From Rhodococcus rhodochrous (GTDB lineage Bacteria; Actinomycetota; Actinomycetes; Mycobacteriales; Mycobacteriaceae), in contig NZ_LT906450.1 in the NCBI RefSeq assembly GCF_900187265.1, positions 4,579,444-4,643,443 on the forward strand: a stretch of 64,000 nucleotides of DNA, given 5' to 3'. The notes under the pieces are model-generated. The model saw only the letters and a list, made by a program, of their open reading frames with translations. It did no database searches and was not told the DNA's origin. Positions 59,756 to 64,000 of the stretch are shown in pieces. Both the position numbers and the translations under genes were made by a program. Numbering within the stretch: the stretch's first letter is position 1; each line of letters opens with the position of its first letter.

Positions 59756-61320
59756 GACAACGCTCCCGTGTCGGCGTACTGCGCGATCAGCTCGCCGAGC
59801 CTGCCCTTGACCATCTTGCCCGTCGGCGTGCGCGGCAGTTCGTCGACGAACCGCACGTGTCGGGGGCACTTGAAACGCGAGAGGCGTTCCCGGCAGAACC
59901 CGATGATCTCGTCCTCGAGCTCGTCCGATCCCTCTGCGTCGGGGACGAGCTGCACGAACGCTTCGACACGTTCACCGCGGTCCGCGTCCGGCACACCGAC
60001 CACCGCGACGTCCGCGATCGACGGGTGCAGCGCGAGGACGTTCTCGATCTCCTGCGGGTAGATGTTCACCCCACCCGAGATGATCGTGAACTTGTCGCGC
60101 CCGGTGAGGAACAGGTAGTCGTCCTCGTCGAGATATCCGATGTCGCCGGTGGTGTACCAGTTCTCCTCGAAGGGGTGCCTGGTCGACGCCGTCTTCTCCG
60201 GGTCCTTGTGGTACTCGAACGAGAAGTCGTCCCGTTCGAAGTAGACGGTGCCGATCTCTCCCGTGGGCAGCCGGTTGCCGTTCTCGTCGCAGATGCGCGC
60301 CAGACCGAGTGTGCCCGGGCCACCGGTCTTCCCGACCGTGCCCGGCTTGCTCAGCCATTCCTGCGGGGTGACGAGGGTGTTGCCGATGGCTTCGGTCGCG
60401 GAGTAGTACTCGTAGACGATCTCGCCCCACCACCGCATGAGTTCCTGCTTGACCTCGACCGGGCACGGCGCCGCCGAGTGCAACGCGCACCGCATCGACG
60501 ACAGGTCGTAGCGCTCGCGGACCTCGCGGGGCAGCTTCAACAGGCGCACGAAATGCGTGGGCACCCACTGGCTGTGGGTCACTCGGTACTTCTCGATGCA
60601 CGCGAGGCTGAGCTCGGGATCGAACCGGTCCATGAGCACCACGGTGCCCCCGAGCGCCTGCGTCGACACGCCGTACCGCAAGGGAGCGGCATGGTAGATC
60701 GGTGCCGGCGACAGGTAGACGGTGTTCTCGTCGAAACCGAAGCGGCGCACCTGCTTCAGCAGCGGAGGACCGGGCTCGTCACCGACCTGCGCACCGGTGA
60801 GCGCGGGCTTGATGCCTTTGGGGCGCCCGGTGGTGCCGGAGGAGTACAGCATGTCGCTGCCACGGGGCTGGTCCGCCATGTGAGTGACGGGAAGACCGGC
60901 CACCTCCTCCTCGTACACGAGATGCCCGGGCACCCGCCCGCCGAAGGCGACACGATGCGTCACCTTCGGGGTGAGCGGCGCGATCGCCTCGGCGAGCTCG
61001 GCGAGAGGCGCCGAGACGACGAGCACCTTCGCGTCGCAGTCGTCGACGATGTAGGCGGCCTCGCCCGGAGCGAGGTGCGTGTTGACGAAGGTGATGTACA
61101 CGCCCGACCTCACTGCACCCCAGTACAGTTCGAATGCCGTGGCGTCGTTGACGGTGACGACCGCGATGTGGTCCCCCCTGCCGACGTCGTGTGCGCGCAG
61201 CCAGTGCGCGAACCGGACGGACGCGTCCTCGAGTTCCCGATAGGTGAGCGTCCGGCCGGTCGCGGCCTCGTGCACGGCGGGCCGGTCCGGGGCGACCGCG
61301 GCGTAACGGCCCGGGTACAT
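59752..61320 (-). CDS. acyl-CoA synthetase (FadD-type adenylating enzyme)
   Basis: 522 residues from ATG 61320. AMP-binding family motifs: YSSGTTGRPKGIK (P-loop), YYSATEAIGNT, WYTTGDIGYLDEDDY with the conserved Asp, and the C-terminal PRTPTGKMVKGRL Lys. It activates a carboxylate with ATP and CoA, feeding the dehydrogenases of the operon. Two bases separate it from the upstream dehydrogenase stop and it overlaps the TetR start. Chain length or ring-containing substrate cannot be told from the sequence. Confidence 0.86.
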   Translation of the reverse strand: MYPGRYAAVAPDRPAVHEAATGRTLTYRELEDASVRFAHWLRAHDVGRGDHIAVVTVNDATAFELYWGAVRSGVYITFVNTHLAPGEAAYIVDDCDAKVLVVSAPLAELAEAIAPLTPKVTHRVAFGGRVPGHLVYEEEVAGLPVTHMADQPRGSDMLYSSGTTGRPKGIKPALTGAQVGDEPGPPLLKQVRRFGFDENTVYLSPAPIYHAAPLRYGVSTQALGGTVVLMDRFDPELSLACIEKYRVTHSQWVPTHFVRLLKLPREVRERYDLSSMRCALHSAAPCPVEVKQELMRWWGEIVYEYYSATEAIGNTLVTPQEWLSKPGTVGKTGGPGTLGLARICDENGNRLPTGEIGTVYFERDDFSFEYHKDPEKTASTRHPFEENWYTTGDIGYLDEDDYLFLTGRDKFTIISGGVNIYPQEIENVLALHPSIADVAVVGVPDADRGERVEAFVQLVPDAEGSDELEDEIIGFCRERLSRFKCPRHVRFVDELPRTPTGKMVKGRLGELIAQYADTGALS

Positions 61321-61322
61321 GC

Positions 61323-62480
61323 CTACAGCCCCAGGTCCTTGGAGATGATCGTCTTCATGACCTCGCTGGTGCCGCCGTAGATCCGGGTCACGCGGGTGTC
61401 GGCGTACAACCGGGCGATCGGGTACTCGGTGATGTAACCGTATCCGCCGTGCAACTGCAGGCACTTGTCGATGACACGACCGGAGACCTCGGTGCAGAAC
61501 AGCTTCGCGCGGGCCGCGTCGGCGACCGTCAGTTCCTTGCGATCGAGCAGTTCGAGGCAGTGGTCGACGTAGACACGCGCGGCCTGGGTCTCGGCCGAGC
61601 ACTCGGCGAGCACGAACTTGGTGTTCTGGAACGAGGCGACCGGCTTGCCGAACACCTTGCGTTCCTTGGTGTATGCGATCGCGTGCGCGATGGCGGCCTC
61701 GGCGAAGCCGACCTGGTTCAAAGCGATGCTCAGACGCTCCTGCGGCAGGTTGTGGGTGAGGTACCCGAAGCCCGCACCCTCCTCGCCGAGGAGGTTCTCG
61801 ACCGGCACCTTGACGTCGGTGTACGACAGCTCGGCGGTGTCCTGCTGGTGCAGACCGATCTTGTCGAGCTTACGGCCCACCGCGAAGCCCTCACTGTCGG
61901 TGGGCACCGCGATGATCGACAGTCCGCCGCGGCGGTTCTCGGGATCGAACGGGCTGGTGCGGCAGACCGTCAGGATGAGGTCGGCGGTGACGCCGCCGGT
62001 GATGAAGGTCTTCGCGCCGTTGATGATGTAGTGCTTGCCGTCCTCGGACAGCTTCGCCGAGGTCGCGATGTTGGCGAGGTCGGAGCCGGTGCCGGGCTCG
62101 GTCATCGCGATCGCGGTCATGATCGAGCCGTCGGCGAAGCCGGGCAGCCAGCGCTGCTTCTGCTCCTCGGTCGCGTATTCGAGCAGGTAGGGCAGGATCA
62201 GGCAGGCGTGCACGGTGTAGGAGCCGAACGAGACTCCGGCGCGCGCAACCTCTTCGAAGACGATCGTGTTGAACTTGAAGCTGGACTCGCCGCCTCCGCC
62301 GAACTCCTCGGGCACCTGGATGCCCAGGATGCCGAGTTCGCCCAGCCGACGGAAGAACTCACGGGGCGGGCGGCCCATCTCGTCCCATTCCTCGCGATGC
62401 GGCGCGACCTCACGTTCGATGAAGTCGCGCACCATCTTCCGGAACTGCTCGTGTTCTTCGGTGAAGATCGTCCGCTGCAT
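61323..62480 (-). CDS. acyl-CoA dehydrogenase (LCAD-type active site)
   Basis: 385 residues from ATG 62480, preceded by AGAGGACAAG. IAMTEPGTGSDL and INGAKTFITGG form the FAD domain. The canonical C-terminal Glu is Gly (IYGGTSEVMK), while NLPQERLSIAL carries the helix-G Glu used by long-chain acyl-CoA dehydrogenase. A long-chain or branched-chain substrate is therefore likely. Second gene of the operon after the hydratase (38-bp gap). Confidence 0.85.
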   Translation of the reverse strand: MQRTIFTEEHEQFRKMVRDFIEREVAPHREEWDEMGRPPREFFRRLGELGILGIQVPEEFGGGGESSFKFNTIVFEEVARAGVSFGSYTVHACLILPYLLEYATEEQKQRWLPGFADGSIMTAIAMTEPGTGSDLANIATSAKLSEDGKHYIINGAKTFITGGVTADLILTVCRTSPFDPENRRGGLSIIAVPTDSEGFAVGRKLDKIGLHQQDTAELSYTDVKVPVENLLGEEGAGFGYLTHNLPQERLSIALNQVGFAEAAIAHAIAYTKERKVFGKPVASFQNTKFVLAECSAETQAARVYVDHCLELLDRKELTVADAARAKLFCTEVSGRVIDKCLQLHGGYGYITEYPIARLYADTRVTRIYGGTSEVMKTIISKDLGL

Positions 62481-62518
62481 GGCTTGTCCTCTGGGGTGTG
62501 GGGGAAGGAGAGGGAAGG

Positions 62519-63328
62519 TCAGTTGCCGGTGAAGTTGCCGGTGCGTCGTTCGAGGAACGCCGAGAGGGCTTCGCGGTGGTCCTCGCTGTGGTGCGAGAGC
62601 GCCTGGAGGGAGGCCGACAGTTCGAGGAGCGTGTCGAGATCGACGCGCTGGCCCTCGCGCAGCAGCTTCTTCGTCATACGCAGTGCGTTCGGGGGGTTGA
62701 CGGCGACGCGGGCGGCGAGCGCGTTCGCGGCGTCGAGGAGCTGCTCGGGTTCGACGACCTGCGAGACCATGCCCCAGTCGAGGGCCGTCGCGGCGTCGAC
62801 GCGGTCGCCGGTGAAGGCCATCTCGGCGGCGCGCGCCGCACCGACCGCGCGGGGCAGCAGCCAGGCGCCGCCGTCGCCGGGGATGATGCCGAGCTTGACG
62901 AAGCTCTCCGCGAAGAACGCCTTCGTCGAGGCGATCCGCATGTCGCACATCATCGCGAGGTCGCAGCCGGCGCCCACTGCGGGGCCGTTGACGGCGGCGA
63001 TGATCGGGACCTCGCAGTGGTAGATGGCGCGGGGCAGGCGCTGGATGCCACGGCGGTAGCCCTCGCGCAGGGCGTGGGGTGCGCCGCCGAACATGCCGCG
63101 GCGCTCGTCCATGTCCTTGACGTTGCCACCGGCGGAGAAGGCGGATCCGGCGCCGGTGAGGATGACGACGCGGGTGTCGATGTCGCGGTTGGCCTCCTCG
63201 ACGAGCTCGACGAGGCGGTCGACGACGTCGTCACCCGAGATCGGGTTGCGCGCCTCCGGAAGGTTGATCGTCCAGGTCACGACGTTTCCGTCGCGCGTGC
63301 TCAGTACGACGTCCTGCGAAGTTGCCAT
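62519..63328 (-). CDS. enoyl-CoA hydratase/isomerase
   Basis: 269 residues from ATG 63328 with GGAAGG about 11 nt upstream. Crotonase motifs: LTGAGSAFSAGGNVKDM (oxyanion Gly), PAVGAGCDLAMMCDMRIAS and KLGIIPGDGGAWLLPRAVG. The first catalytic Glu position reads Asp in PGDGGA, so the exact reaction may differ from a standard hydratase. First gene of the six-gene beta-oxidation operon ending at 56968, with the palindrome at 63380 in its promoter. Confidence 0.83.
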   Translation of the reverse strand: MATSQDVVLSTRDGNVVTWTINLPEARNPISGDDVVDRLVELVEEANRDIDTRVVILTGAGSAFSAGGNVKDMDERRGMFGGAPHALREGYRRGIQRLPRAIYHCEVPIIAAVNGPAVGAGCDLAMMCDMRIASTKAFFAESFVKLGIIPGDGGAWLLPRAVGAARAAEMAFTGDRVDAATALDWGMVSQVVEPEQLLDAANALAARVAVNPPNALRMTKKLLREGQRVDLDTLLELSASLQALSHHSEDHREALSAFLERRTGNFTGN

Positions 63329-63379
63329 TGAGGTCGCGGTCCTTCCGGTAGCCAGTGTGGCTCGCACCATAATTTGGTC

Positions 63380-63391
63380 GAACGATCGTTC
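63380..63391. promoter_or_regulatory. perfect palindrome GAACGATCGTTC, candidate operator of the beta-oxidation operon
   Basis: A 12-bp perfect inverted repeat flanked by A/T-rich half-symmetry (AATTTG left, CAAATT right, so the extended TTTG..CAAA pairs with a 3-nt offset). It lies 52 bp before the hydratase start, well placed for the operon's TetR protein. Confidence 0.6.
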
Positions 63392-63439
63392 AAATTACGG
63401 GGCGGGTCGGATCCTGTAAAGACCGAACGGCCTCCTGCC

Positions 63440-64000
63440 TCAGTCGGGCAGGCTCACGTTCGATTCGGCGATTCTTATGGCTACTTCCTCGGGGAAGATG
63501 TTCCGGAAGACGAAGGGATCGCGGCCGAGCACCCAGCCCGGCGCCAGCGCGGTCGCGTAGCGCTCGAAATATCCGAGCTGCTTCCCGAACAACACGAGCT
63601 CCTCGGGGGTCGACGTGTTCCACTTGCGTCCGAGCGAGACGAGCGCGCCGATCAGCTCGCTGAGCCGCAACTCCCCCACGTCCTGACCGAGCAGCGGACC
63701 GAAGATCTCGGCGACCTGCCGGCCCACCGCCGCGTCGTCGAGGTCGAGGTCGGCGGCGACACCGAGTGCCCGCACGCTCTGCGCGACCGCCGTGAAGTCC
63801 CCGTCGAGCAGGGCGGCGCGGAACAGTGCCCGCAGCAGCGCGCGCCACTTCTCGGGCAGTTCGCCGACGATGCCGAAGTCGAGCAGCGCGACACGTCCGT
63901 CGTCGAGCAGCCAGAGATTGCCCGCGTGCACGTCGCCGTGGAACGGACCGTGGCAGAGCACCGCCTCCATCCACACCTTCACACCGCGGCGCACGAGCAG
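63440..64000 (-). CDS. ABC1/UbiB (AarF) family atypical kinase (5' end outside the window)
   Basis: The frame is open to the right edge; the visible C-terminal part is about 186 residues. It has the kinase-like catalytic motifs [11 protein letters not shown] (catalytic-loop Asp/Asn) and [12 protein letters not shown] (DFG), followed by helical segments. ABC1 proteins act in isoprenoid-quinone or lipid homeostasis, probably as ATPases rather than classic protein kinases. The N-terminal region is not visible. No partner gene is in the window. Confidence 0.83.
   Translation of the reverse strand: MLVRRGVKVWMEAVLCHGPFHGDVHAGNLWLLDDGRVALLDFGIVGELPEKWRALLRALFRAALLDGDFTAVAQSVRALGVAADLDLDDAAVGRQVAEIFGPLLGQDVGELRLSELIGALVSLGRKWNTSTPEELVLFGKQLGYFERYATALAPGWVLGRDPFVFRNIFPEEVAIRIAESNVSLPD

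Noticed and set aside
56968-63391. KstR2/HIP steroid regulon identity for the beta-oxidation operon
   Set aside because: The promoter palindrome is GAACGATCGTTC, not the KstR2-type AAG-N2-CTT box, and the gene order differs from the known cluster.

Overview
The window is high-GC DNA from a mycolic-acid actinomycete, most probably Rhodococcus or a close relative. This is inferred from several signs: a WhiB regulator, an actinobacterial KorAB pair, an F420 (Ddn-type) oxidoreductase, HadAB- and HtdZ-like dehydratases, many acyl-CoA dehydrogenases and CoA-transferases, and many genes that start on the first base of the mRNA (a TANNNT box 6-7 nt before ATG/GTG). I see no rRNA, tRNA, CRISPR array, prophage or replication origin. 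The only mobile element is one IS3-family insertion sequence.

Layout. 1-7.4 kb: cut-off MacS-like histidine kinase, membrane class III adenylate cyclase, flippase-like membrane protein, YceI protein behind a perfect palindrome, DUF3054 protein, POT peptide transporter and TSUP permease; short tandem repeats flank the TSUP gene on both sides. 7.5-14.4 kb: two tandem penicillin-binding-protein paralogues (one has lost all catalytic motifs), an ABC-F ATPase, an alpha/beta hydrolase and a TetR regulator. 14.5-20.3 kb: acyl-CoA dehydrogenase, solitary CbiMN fusion, secreted lipase and CocE/NonD hydrolase. 20.3-25.5 kb: TetR gene divergent from an ABC-uptake operon led by a 27-residue Cys-Cys leader peptide, which points to cysteine-responsive control and to organosulfur as the cargo. 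25.5-30.4 kb: a four-gene operon with an N-acyl-D-amino-acid deacylase, divergent from a D-threonine-aldolase/D-serine-dehydratase-like enzyme. 30.5-33.8 kb: HadAB-like dehydratases, PQQ sugar dehydrogenase lipoprotein, HtdZ-like dehydratase and GntR regulator. 33.8-37.1 kb: acyl-CoA dehydrogenase divergent from CitE-like lyase plus mesaconyl-CoA-hydratase-like protein. 37.1-41.3 kb: HTH protein, enoyl-CoA hydratase, CaiB transferase and amidohydrolase. 41.3-46.1 kb: korAB bracketed by two copies of a 66-bp dyad element, one split exactly at its centre by the IS3 element. 46.1-53.8 kb: dienelactone hydrolase, SDR, WhiB, CaiB transferase, MHS-type permease, LysR and a CatIJ-type CoA-transferase. 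53.9-57 kb: two convergent degenerate-EAL/DICT proteins and a STAS protein. 57-63.3 kb: a six-gene beta-oxidation operon with its own TetR and a palindromic operator candidate. 63.4-64 kb: cut-off ABC1/UbiB kinase.

How the genes fit together. The window is mainly accessory carbon and sulfur catabolism built from CoA-thioester chemistry. Two separated loci (33.8-37.1 kb and 47.7-51.1 kb) share the same rare pair of inverted intergenic motifs. Together they encode a C5-dicarboxylate-like route: permease, CaiB CoA-transferase, acyl-CoA dehydrogenase, hydratase and CitE lyase. I propose a split regulon for mesaconate, itaconate or methylsuccinate breakdown. All functions are read from sequence motifs and family knowledge. 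No database search was run.
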